DNA from: CAZGKW01 sp964526295 | GTDB taxonomy: Bacteria; Planctomycetota; Phycisphaerae; FEN-1346 | Assembly (NCBI GenBank): GCA_964526295.1 | Contig: CAZGKW010000035.1 | Span: forward strand, 1-44,900 | Direction: 5' to 3' | DNA: 44,900 nucleotides | Part shown: one piece after another, positions 28,734 through 36,413 of the stretch | Layout: each line of letters opens with the position of its first letter | Numbering within the stretch: position 1 is the stretch's first letter | Notes under the pieces: model-generated | Told to the model about the DNA's origin: nothing | Databases searched by the model: none | Seen by the model: the letters and a program-made list of their open reading frames with translations, nothing else | Translations under genes and position numbers: made by a program

Positions 28734-29465
28734 TCAAGGCCCAGGGACCGCGGTCCCTGGGCCTGCCTTTGCGCCCGTGGGGATGCTGAACACCACCAGC
28801 GCCGAGCCCAGGAACACGTGGAGCAGGCACGTCGTCCACGGCGCGGGCCACCTGACCGGCCGGCTCTCCCCCAGCGGCGAATGGCGGTACGTCAGGTCGG
28901 CGTGGAGCCAGTCGAACCCCAGGGCCCGCTCGGCCACCACCAGGGGGTTGGCGTGGACCGCCGCCCGGACGAACGTCTCCTCGGCCCGACCCTCGAGCAG
29001 CTCGACGGCCGGCCCGGCCAGGAAGATGCCGCCGAGCACCAGGTAGCCGACAAGGGCGGCCGCGACCTGGCCGAACCGCGGGCCGGCCAGGCGCTGGCCC
29101 GCCACGGCACACCCGGCGAGCAGCACGACGAAGCCGAAAGCGACGAGCTGGGCCTCCAGCACGCCGACGACCAGGCGTTCGGTCCTGCCGGGCCCCTTTT
29201 CGGCGGGCGGCCCGGCCTCGTCGGGTCCCTCGGCCGGGGCCGAAGCCGTCCTTTCCGGCGGCGCCGTCACGTCGACAGGTCCCCCGGCCGGCTCCCTGGC
29301 GGCCAGGAGCGCCAGCACCAGCAGCACGCCCGTCAGCAGCACGACGGCCGCCGGCGACTTCAGGAGCCGCCGGCCCAGACGGTCCGGCCCCACGGCCACC
29401 GCGGCCACCCAGGCCGGCAGGAGCAGCATCTCCAGCGCTACGAGCACCTGGATCAGGGGGCCCAT
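28734..29465 (-). CDS. Polytopic membrane protein of unknown function
   Basis: A 243-residue protein with about five hydrophobic helices (roughly 5-25, 38-57, 102-122, 132-153 and 215-234). The loop between helices 2 and 3 is Pro/Ala/Glu-rich. The stretch after helix 4 (ANPLVVAERALGFDWLHADL, then YRHSPLGESRPVRW) could belong to an ABC-2-type permease relative, but this is not certain. ATG 29465 is preceded by GAGAGGAC. The last nine codons lie inside the palindromic dnaK terminator, since the two genes converge. Confidence 0.65.
   Translation of the reverse strand: MGPLIQVLVALEMLLLPAWVAAVAVGPDRLGRRLLKSPAAVVLLTGVLLVLALLAAREPAGGPVDVTAPPERTASAPAEGPDEAGPPAEKGPGRTERLVVGVLEAQLVAFGFVVLLAGCAVAGQRLAGPRFGQVAAALVGYLVLGGIFLAGPAVELLEGRAEETFVRAAVHANPLVVAERALGFDWLHADLTYRHSPLGESRPVRWPAPWTTCLLHVFLGSALVVFSIPTGAKAGPGTAVPGP
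28737..28770 (+). terminator. Palindromic terminator of dnaK
   Basis: A perfect 28-base palindrome (28737-28764, AGGCCCAGGGACC followed by its complement) is followed by GCCTTTGCG. It lies 46 bases after the dnaK stop and within the end of the convergent membrane protein gene. The T tract is short, so termination could also work in both directions or be partial. Confidence 0.5.
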
Positions 29466-29528
29466 GTCCCGCGTCCTCTCGCCTCGATGGCGGTCCGATG
29501 ATACTGCGTGCGGGGCGGGGCGGGGACC

Positions 29529-29563
29529 AAAAAAGCGGGGAGGCCGTGAGCCGGCCTCCCCGC
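29529..29563 (-). terminator. Rho-independent terminator of the secretin gene
   Basis: On the minus strand a perfect 11-bp stem (29563-29553 with 29545-29535; GCGGGGAGGCC/GGCCTCCCCGC) is followed by six Ts (29534-29529). It stands 21 bases after the secretin stop and ends the pilus operon. Confidence 0.85.
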
Positions 29564-29584
29564 GTGACGGACCCGTCGCGACGA

Positions 29585-32500
29585 TTACAGGTCGTCGTAG
29601 CCGAGCTTGTGCTCCTCCTCGGCCTGGATGATGATCTTCGGCTTGATCATGACAAGGAGGTTCTCGCTGGTCCGGACGGTGGCCCGGTTGTCGAAGAGCC
29701 GCTTCAGGATGGGGATCTTCGACAGGACCGGGACGCCCGACTCGACGCGGCTCTCGCGCATCCGCTTCGAGCCGCCCAGCAGCAGCGTCCCGCCGTCGGG
29801 CACGCTCGCCGTCGTCTTCAGGTCCTGGACGGAGATGATCGGCAGGTCGATGGTGGTCTGGGCGACGGCGAACGGGGCGGCCGCCTGGACGATGGCCTCG
29901 CCGAACTGCGTGATGTCGGCCACCTGGGGCCTCAGGTCGAGCTGCACGTATCGCCGGTCGGCCGAAACGGTCGCCTTGACGTCGAGGGTGGCCCCGACCG
30001 GAATGCCGCTGATCTCGGGGTTGAAGCCGACGGCGGCTTCACTGACGACCGGCTCGGCGTCGGAGATGTAGGTGACGGCCGTGGTGACGGAGATGTAGGA
30101 TCGCTGGCCGTTGAACAGGGTGATCCGGGGGGCGAACAACTGGTGGCTCCGGACGTCGGCCTGGATGGCCCGCAGCAGGAACCCCACCTGGACCTCATCG
30201 AGGAACACGCCGCTGACGACCAGGCCGCCCTCGGTCGCCGTGAAATTCGCAAAGGCCGTGCCGGCCAGGTTCAGCAGCGACGAGGTGCCCTGCGAGTTCG
30301 ACGAGGTGCTGCCGACGATGATCGGCTGGCTCTGGCCGATGTCCGTGCCGACCGTCAGGAGGTTCGGGTCTTCGGCGATGCGGCCGACGGGGTTGCCGAA
30401 GATGTCGAAGACCTGGGAGTCGGCCTCGACGCCGGCGATGGTCAGGGTCTGGAACTCCTCGAGAATGGGCCGCTGGAACCCGATGCCGGGCAGCGTCTCG
30501 AAGCCCTGGGCGTTCTGGGGGTTCTGGACGAGGCCGCCGACGGCCCCGAACCGTTCCGACCCGAGGACCGTCACGTCGACGTCGACCGTGATGTCCTGGA
30601 GGAAGTCGTCGGAGACGGTGATGAACCGGCTCTCGACACTGACCATGATGGCCCGCTCGCGGCGGAGCTTGTCCAGGAGGTCCGCGACCCGCTGGTGGCC
30701 CTCGCGGGTCTGGGTGATGATCAGGACGCCGTTCATGTAGTCGATGGCGGCCGGTCCGCCCTCGTCGGTCCAGGCGGCGACCGACGGGTCGCTCAGGGAG
30801 TTGACGTTGCGGGTGATGATGTCGACGAGCTCCTGCCAGCCGACCTGGTCCTCCTCCAGGCCCGCCGCGCCGGCGCCGCCGCCGAACAGGTCGCCGAACG
30901 CGCCGCCCCCGGTGCCGACCTCGCCGGCGGCCTGGGTGATGGCGGCCACGTCAAACCGGGGGGCTTGGCCGCCGAAGTCCGGGACCGTGGCGATCAGGTC
31001 CTGGACCGGGTAGGTCACGATCGGCAGGTTCTGCTGCACCTTCTCGCGGGTCGTCACCAGGATGTAGCCCGGCTCGACCTTGTACCCGAGGTCCGCCCCG
31101 AGGATGAGCCTCAGCACCGATTCGATCGAAACGCGCCTGAGCTTCAGATCGACGACGCGAGAGGCCAGGTCGATGCCGGCGGCCTCCAGCTCAGGGTCGA
31201 TCACGATGTTCAGGTCCCGCTGGACCTCGCTGATGTACTGGAGGACGTTGTTGAGGCTGGTCCGCTCGAAGTCGAGGTCGATCTTCTCCTGGAGCCGCCG
31301 TCGGGTCTCGGCGACCGCTTCCGGCTCGGCCATGACGACTTTGGCCAGCTCGGCCCGGAACTTCGAGAGCTGCTCCCACGTCCGGGCATCGGGGTACCGC
31401 AGGTAGCGGAGCTCGTTAAGCACCTCCTCGCCGGGATGGATCGAGGCTTCCTCGACGTCCATCAGGGCCTGGACCTGGCCGCGGTACCGGCGGCCGCGGA
31501 TGCCCCGCTGGTCGGCCATGGCCTCGAGGTGCAGGAGCATGCTCCGCTGAAGGTCGGCCCACTCGTTCTCCGGGTCGAGGGCGATGAGCCGGTCCAGGAC
31601 GAGGATGGCCTCCCGATAGCGCATCGACTGGGTCAGCTCCTTGACCTGCTCGGTGTGCTCCTGGATGCGCCGCTCGCGTTCCTGCTGATCGCGGATGAGC
31701 CGCTCCTGGATCCGCCGGGCGGCCTCGGCGGCGGCCTCCCCCTGCCGCTCCTCGAGGGCGGCCTGGCGCTGCTGCTGGATCTGGTTGCGCCTGACGAAGA
31801 CGCGTTCGCGGAGGGCCTCGGCCTGCTCGGGGGGCAGGATGGTCGCCCGGTCGATGACGCGGTCGGCCTCGGCCAGGGGCTGAAGGGCCTCGGCATAGTC
31901 CTCGGGCCGGCCGGTACGCATGGCCTCCTGGTGGAGGCGATTCGCCTCGTTCAGGAGCTCCTCCACCTGGCTCATGATCTGCTGCATCTGGAGCTTGATC
32001 TGCGTGCCGTAGACGTCGAAGGGCGATTCCTCGCGTTCGGCGAGGTACCGCTGGGCCTCGGCGAGGCCCTTCTGGGCCCGCTCGTAGCCGGGCCAGAGCT
32101 GGATGGCCTGGCGGTAGTAGCTCTCGGCCTCTCGCCAGTCGCCTCGCATCGCCGCCTCCTCGCCGAGCTTGACGAACTGCTCGGCCTCGGCCCGGCGAGC
32201 CTGCTCGGCGATCGAGAGGCGCTGCTCGGTGCGGCGGATGGCGGCGACGCCCGCGGGTTCGCCGACGGGCTCGGCTTCGGCCGGGGGCGCGGGGGCCTCG
32301 GGCCCCGCGGCCGGCTGCATGGTCGTGCCCTCCGGCGGCGCCGGTTCCTCGGCCGGGGCGGCCATCGGCCCCTCCGCGGGGTCCATGGCCGTGCCCTCCG
32401 GCGGGGCGGGTTCTTCGGCCAGGGCGGCCATCGGCCCCTCCGGCGGGGCGGGTTCTTCGGCCGGTTCCTCGGCAGGCTGGACGATCGGCCGGACGGGCGG

Positions 32501-33199
32501 CATCTCGGCGCCGGCCGGTTCCTCGGCCGGCTCCATCGCCGCCACCCGCCTCGGCCGCGGCCCCTCGGCCGGGGCCGCCACCTCCGCCGGCGGCGGGGCC
32601 GGGCTGACCGGGCCGACCTTCTTCTCAAGGTCCGACAGGGCCCACCGGTCGAACAGGGCGAACCGGACGTCCATGCCCTTGATCCGGGCGAGCAGTCGGC
32701 GGGCCTCGTCGGTGCGGCCGTCCCGCGCGGCCTGGCGGGCCTCCTTCAGGAGGTCCTTGGCCTGCCCCAGGGCGTTGGCGTGCCACCGCTTCGCCTCCTC
32801 CAGCAGGCCTTCGGCAAGGTCCTTCTTGGCATCTTCGAGCCAGTTGCTCTTGGCGGCCTGGGTGAACTTCTCCATGGCGGTGCCGTACTGCCGGGCGTCC
32901 ATGGCGGCCTTGCCCTGGTCGATGGCGGCCTCGTCGACGGGCTTCTGGACGGCGCCCGTGCGGGCGGTCTGGAGCAGGCCGTCGTACTTGTTGCGCTCGA
33001 AGATGCCGAGCGCGCTGCGGCGGACCTTCTCCAGCCGCTCGAGTGCAGCTTCGTACTTGTGGACCCGGACCAGCTTCTCCCCTTCGTCGAGAAGCTCCTG
33101 GTCGGCCTTCGCCGGCCCACTCTGCGCGGCGACGGCGGCCGCCCCCACGGCGGCCAGAACGATGGCAACAACGATCAACGGCAGTTTCACGGAACCCAA
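29585..33199 (-). CDS. Giant secretin with TPR/coiled-coil N-terminal half (PilQ/Amuc_1098-like)
   Basis: A 1204-residue outer-membrane channel protein. I chose TTG 33199, since GAGGAGG lies 6 bases before it and a signal peptide follows at once (VKLPLIVVAIVLAAVGAAAVAA). Residues about 30-180 are TPR-like helices, about 185-310 a Pro/Ala/Glu-rich repeat, and about 310-560 further TPR and a coiled coil rich in Glu/Gln/Arg. Next are secretin N-type modules (SIESVLRLILGADLGYKVEP; NGVLIITQTREGHQRVADLL) and the C-terminal beta channel (TASVPDGGTLLLGGSKRMRE, KIPILKRLFDN, ENLLVMIKPKII). It is last in the run pilM, two bitopic proteins, secretin, the order of the verrucomicrobial Amuc_1098-1101 locus. 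Confidence 0.9.
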   Translation of the reverse strand: MGSVKLPLIVVAIVLAAVGAAAVAAQSGPAKADQELLDEGEKLVRVHKYEAALERLEKVRRSALGIFERNKYDGLLQTARTGAVQKPVDEAAIDQGKAAMDARQYGTAMEKFTQAAKSNWLEDAKKDLAEGLLEEAKRWHANALGQAKDLLKEARQAARDGRTDEARRLLARIKGMDVRFALFDRWALSDLEKKVGPVSPAPPPAEVAAPAEGPRPRRVAAMEPAEEPAGAEMPPVRPIVQPAEEPAEEPAPPEGPMAALAEEPAPPEGTAMDPAEGPMAAPAEEPAPPEGTTMQPAAGPEAPAPPAEAEPVGEPAGVAAIRRTEQRLSIAEQARRAEAEQFVKLGEEAAMRGDWREAESYYRQAIQLWPGYERAQKGLAEAQRYLAEREESPFDVYGTQIKLQMQQIMSQVEELLNEANRLHQEAMRTGRPEDYAEALQPLAEADRVIDRATILPPEQAEALRERVFVRRNQIQQQRQAALEERQGEAAAEAARRIQERLIRDQQERERRIQEHTEQVKELTQSMRYREAILVLDRLIALDPENEWADLQRSMLLHLEAMADQRGIRGRRYRGQVQALMDVEEASIHPGEEVLNELRYLRYPDARTWEQLSKFRAELAKVVMAEPEAVAETRRRLQEKIDLDFERTSLNNVLQYISEVQRDLNIVIDPELEAAGIDLASRVVDLKLRRVSIESVLRLILGADLGYKVEPGYILVTTREKVQQNLPIVTYPVQDLIATVPDFGGQAPRFDVAAITQAAGEVGTGGGAFGDLFGGGAGAAGLEEDQVGWQELVDIITRNVNSLSDPSVAAWTDEGGPAAIDYMNGVLIITQTREGHQRVADLLDKLRRERAIMVSVESRFITVSDDFLQDITVDVDVTVLGSERFGAVGGLVQNPQNAQGFETLPGIGFQRPILEEFQTLTIAGVEADSQVFDIFGNPVGRIAEDPNLLTVGTDIGQSQPIIVGSTSSNSQGTSSLLNLAGTAFANFTATEGGLVVSGVFLDEVQVGFLLRAIQADVRSHQLFAPRITLFNGQRSYISVTTAVTYISDAEPVVSEAAVGFNPEISGIPVGATLDVKATVSADRRYVQLDLRPQVADITQFGEAIVQAAAPFAVAQTTIDLPIISVQDLKTTASVPDGGTLLLGGSKRMRESRVESGVPVLSKIPILKRLFDNRATVRTSENLLVMIKPKIIIQAEEEHKLGYDDL
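32316..32560 (-). repeat. In-frame coding repeats (Pro/Ala/Glu-rich) inside the secretin gene
   Basis: Several imperfect units encode AEEPAPPEG followed by a short Met-containing spacer (PMAA, TAMD, TTMQ). The DNA units, such as TCCGGCGGGGCGGGTTCTTC, recur with slight change. They form a flexible periplasmic linker between two helical blocks and are likely to vary in copy number between strains. Confidence 0.75.
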
Positions 33200-33532
33200 C
33201 GGAGACCTCCTCTCCCACGCGGAGACCTTGACACCGCCCGCCACCTTGCAGAAGGTGGGCGCCCCGTCGTTACGGGGAATTGGCGTGTATGATGGCGGTG
33301 TCTTGTGCTGCCCCCTACTGGACCGACGTCGTCTGTCCGCCCAGCCCTGTCGAATAACGCCTATAATCGGCGGATGATACCGTAGTCGGCAACCCGGTCG
33401 GGTCGGGCCGCAAGGGGTACTGTACCGCGCGCCGGTCGGGCCGCAAGAAAAAACTCGGCGGCCCTCGCGCCCCCGCGGGTACGCCTCGGGCCTCCCCACG
33501 GCCCGCCTCGCACCGGCAGGGAACTCCGGCGG
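33200..33532. other. 333-base gap before the secretin gene
   Basis: No gene is supported. On the minus strand, six Ts at 33453-33448 after a GC-rich stretch could be a weak terminator after the 528-residue protein gene. CCCCG-TCGTTA-CGGGG forms a small hairpin near 33264-33279. CGGTCGGG..CGCAAG is present twice near 33398-33446. TATAAT-like and GATTATA sequences occur around 33361-33367 without a matching -35. The secretin may have its own promoter here, but I cannot place it. Confidence 0.35.
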
Positions 33533-35119
33533 TCAACCGCCCGTCCGCTCCTGCTTGGCGTTGGCGGCGGCGTTGACGTCTTCCCACATGATCCGACGCC
33601 CGAGGTCCCCCTGCCGGTCGCTGATGACCAGGACGCTGGTCCGGGTCGGTGCGGTCGAGCCGGGCGGCCGATAGTCGAACCGCGGGACCAGGTCCACCAG
33701 CACCACCCCGGGGTCGAAGTCAACCGTCACCTGGACGGTACCCAACCGCCCGGGAAGATTGATCGCCGCGTTTCGCCGCTGGTAGAAGACCGGCGCGCCG
33801 ATCGTGATCGGCACGCTCGGGACGATCACCCACTGGCCGTGGATCCAGCGATGCAGCTCCAGGTTGGCCCGGTTGCCGAACGACCCGACGAAGTAAAAGT
33901 CGACGAGCGAGGGCACGGTGACCGGCGGGCTGGGACGGCTCCATTCGCCTGGAACCTGGAGGGCCCAACGCTCCTCGGCCTTCTTGACGTCCGGGTCGCC
34001 GTACACGGGATTGAAGATCGAGACCCGCATGCGGTACTGGTAGGTCTTGCCCGGCGCAACGGTCACGTCATGGGCCCAGACGGTGGCGTAGACGTGCTCG
34101 GGCTCGACGGCGAACGGCGTCTCGGGGGCCGTCGGTGCCTCCGTCTCGAAGCCCGGGGGGACCCATCCGGGGGGGGCCGGGGGCATGGTCGGGGTCGGTG
34201 CCGCCATGGCCGCCGGCGGCGGCGTCATCGCCGGTCCGGCGGCCGGCGCTTGTGCGGCTCGGGGCAACGGCGACGGTTGGAGCACCCCTTCGACCGCTTG
34301 CGAGACGTCCGCTGCCGTGTCGCCCTCCCAGGACGCCAGCTCGTAGAACGGGGGCCGGCGGACCTCGAGCTGCATCTTCTGGAGAGACGCGTACCAGGCG
34401 CCGACGGCCTTCGTGTCGCGGGGGTCGGCCGGCAGGCCGGTGGGGAGCTTGCCGGCTATCGAGACGGGCATCGACCGGGGAACGGGCTGCCAGTCGGACC
34501 ACCCGTCACCTCTCCGCTCGCGGCGCTGGACGGCGACCTCCGTCAGGAGGATGATGGGCATCTGGGACTCGCCTTCGGCGTTGAGGCGTAGCTGCTCGGT
34601 CAGGTCGAACTTCCCGGCCACGCCCGCCCACACGATGTCGAAGATGCCCTTCTCCGCCTGGGCGGCGACGGCCCGAGGCACCTCGTCCTTCGTCACGCCG
34701 CGGCCCGACGCCACCTGGAGCTCCTCGACGGGCAGGACCCGCTCGGGCGGATGGTGCGGCGGCGGAGGCGGGCCGTCGTCGGTCACCTTCTCGGTCAGTC
34801 CGGCGATGGGGTCCTTCGACTCCGGCCAGGGCTGTCCGGCGGCGGCCAACTGCATCCGGAACCGGTCCACCGTCAACGGCTCGCCGGTCAGGCCCAGATC
34901 GGCCTTCTCCGCCTCGTTCAGGACGTTGTCCAGGACGACTTGATTGCGCTTGGCGTTCACGTCGTCGATCCGGTCCCGGATGGCTTCGTGCCGTCCCTTG
35001 AGGGGCGAACGCATGACCACGAACACGGCGACCATGGCCACCATCAGGAGGATCGCCGCCAGCACGACGATCTTCTCGAAGTGCCGGCCCAGCGGAGATT
35101 CAAGGTCCAGTGCAGCCAT
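33533..35119 (-). CDS. Bitopic pilus-system protein (Amuc_1099 position)
   Basis: A 528-residue protein with one membrane helix (about 15-36, IVVLAAILLMVAMVAVFVVM) after a short cytoplasmic tail, then a coiled coil (about 40-75). A large periplasmic part contains a Pro/Ala/Met-rich linker (about 285-330) and a beta-rich C-terminal domain (VTVAPGKTYQYRMRVSIFNP). ATG 35119 follows GAGGAG. Its place between the PilO-like protein and the secretin corresponds to Amuc_1099 of Akkermansia, or to PilP in classical operons. It may link the inner-membrane ring to the secretin. The match is by gene order and topology, not by sequence search. Confidence 0.7.
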   Translation of the reverse strand: MAALDLESPLGRHFEKIVVLAAILLMVAMVAVFVVMRSPLKGRHEAIRDRIDDVNAKRNQVVLDNVLNEAEKADLGLTGEPLTVDRFRMQLAAAGQPWPESKDPIAGLTEKVTDDGPPPPPHHPPERVLPVEELQVASGRGVTKDEVPRAVAAQAEKGIFDIVWAGVAGKFDLTEQLRLNAEGESQMPIILLTEVAVQRRERRGDGWSDWQPVPRSMPVSIAGKLPTGLPADPRDTKAVGAWYASLQKMQLEVRRPPFYELASWEGDTAADVSQAVEGVLQPSPLPRAAQAPAAGPAMTPPPAAMAAPTPTMPPAPPGWVPPGFETEAPTAPETPFAVEPEHVYATVWAHDVTVAPGKTYQYRMRVSIFNPVYGDPDVKKAEERWALQVPGEWSRPSPPVTVPSLVDFYFVGSFGNRANLELHRWIHGQWVIVPSVPITIGAPVFYQRRNAAINLPGRLGTVQVTVDFDPGVVLVDLVPRFDYRPPGSTAPTRTSVLVISDRQGDLGRRIMWEDVNAAANAKQERTGG

Positions 35120-35194
35120 TCTCAGACTCCTCGATAGCCGCTTCCGCGTCCGCCGACCGGCCAGGCCGACGGCGCGCCTCCGGCGTCGTGCGGC

Positions 35195-36346
35195 TCAAGT
35201 CGATCCCTCACCCTCCCCCGTGCCCTGCTCAGCGCCCGGCACGCGGACGCCCGTGCCGGCCACGTCCTGCGGCGTTGTCACCCGGCCGTCCTTGAGCTGA
35301 AACAGGAGCGACTCGCCGACGATCGACAGCCGGACCACCCCCTCGGGGCCATAGATCCTGCGTTTCTCCTCCACGTAAGACGCCAGCAGGTCGGTCTGGG
35401 TGGCGAACGAGCTCTCCGTGATCGGCAGCAGCTTCCACGCCGTGACCGTCAGGAAGCTCTCGGTGCCCTTGAGGCGTCCCACCAGCTCGCCGGCCACGTT
35501 CGACCGGGCCACGACGTCCATCCGCCAGGGCAGGACCAGGTAGTAGCCCGGCCGGGAGATGCGGCCGGTGAGGCTGGCGGCCTTCTCGCCCAGCCTCGGG
35601 TCGGTCCGCCGATAGCGGGTCGAGCCCGCCCGCATGGTCGTGTTCCCGAGGACGGCGGCCTGGTCGCCGATGCGGACCTCGACCAGTTCCTTGACCGGCG
35701 CGTTCCGGATGACGGCTTCGGCCCGCTGGAGCTTGTCGGCGTTGAACTTGGCGACGATCCGGACGAGGTCCTGCATGAGCCAGAAGTCCTCCTGGGCCAG
35801 CCGGCAGACCTCCACGGGCGGCGCCTCGGGCCGGTTCACCCAGTCGCGGATGATGAAGGAGTTCTCGTCGGCGAACAGGGTCGCCTTGCGGACCTGCTCG
35901 ATCTTCTCTTCGATGGCCTCATCGGTGGCCTCGGGCGGAACCTTCGGGTCGACGGCGTTGAGGCGGGCCATCAGGTCCTGGATGCCGTCGCGGTACTCGG
36001 CCTTGAACTGGTGTCGCCACTCGATCCTTACGCTGTCGGGAAGGAGCCCTTCGACGAGGGGTTCGCGTTCGGCCCCCATCCGGGCGATCTCGTCGAGAAT
36101 GTTGCGGTGCCGTTCACGAAGCATCTCGACGCGATCGGCCAGCTCTTCGACCAGGCCCTTGCTGTAGACCGGCGCCCCCGGCGAGAGCATCAACTTCAGC
36201 TCACGTTCGGCCTGGCCGAGGTCTCTCTGAAACGCCTGGTTCTTCGCCCGGTAGCCGAACTGAACCAACAGCACGACGGCCAGCGAAACCACCAGGACAA
36301 CGGCCACCAACCCCAACAGGAACAAGTGGCGTTTCACGAAGTCCAT
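35195..36346 (-). CDS. Bitopic PilO-like pilus-system protein (Amuc_1100 position)
   Basis: A 383-residue protein with one membrane helix (about 9-31), a long coiled coil (about 35-105, RDLGQAERELKLMLSP, EELADRVEMLRERHRNILDE) and a periplasmic alpha/beta domain. This is the architecture of PilN/PilO-type proteins and of Amuc_1100. ATG 36346 follows GAGGAGAGG. It lies 67 bases after pilM and 75 bases before the next gene, all on the same strand. It probably pairs with the C-terminal half of PilM and with the 528-residue protein to form an inner-membrane platform. Confidence 0.75.
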   Translation of the reverse strand: MDFVKRHLFLLGLVAVVLVVSLAVVLLVQFGYRAKNQAFQRDLGQAERELKLMLSPGAPVYSKGLVEELADRVEMLRERHRNILDEIARMGAEREPLVEGLLPDSVRIEWRHQFKAEYRDGIQDLMARLNAVDPKVPPEATDEAIEEKIEQVRKATLFADENSFIIRDWVNRPEAPPVEVCRLAQEDFWLMQDLVRIVAKFNADKLQRAEAVIRNAPVKELVEVRIGDQAAVLGNTTMRAGSTRYRRTDPRLGEKAASLTGRISRPGYYLVLPWRMDVVARSNVAGELVGRLKGTESFLTVTAWKLLPITESSFATQTDLLASYVEEKRRIYGPEGVVRLSIVGESLLFQLKDGRVTTPQDVAGTGVRVPGAEQGTGEGEGST

Positions 36347-36413
36347 GTGCGCCTCTCCTCATTCCGAGGCGTGGCGTCGGGCCGGGCCCGGCGTCGGGTC
36401 GGCCGGCCGCGAC

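Noticed and set aside
29498..33292. Long open frame on the plus strand opposite the secretin (over 1200 codons)
   Set aside because: Composition and lack of motifs mark it as an antisense shadow; the minus strand holds clear secretin motifs.
33200..33499. Longer N-terminus for the secretin starting at 33499
   Set aside because: The signal peptide would be 100 residues from the start; TTG 33199 has GAGGAGG 6 bases before it.
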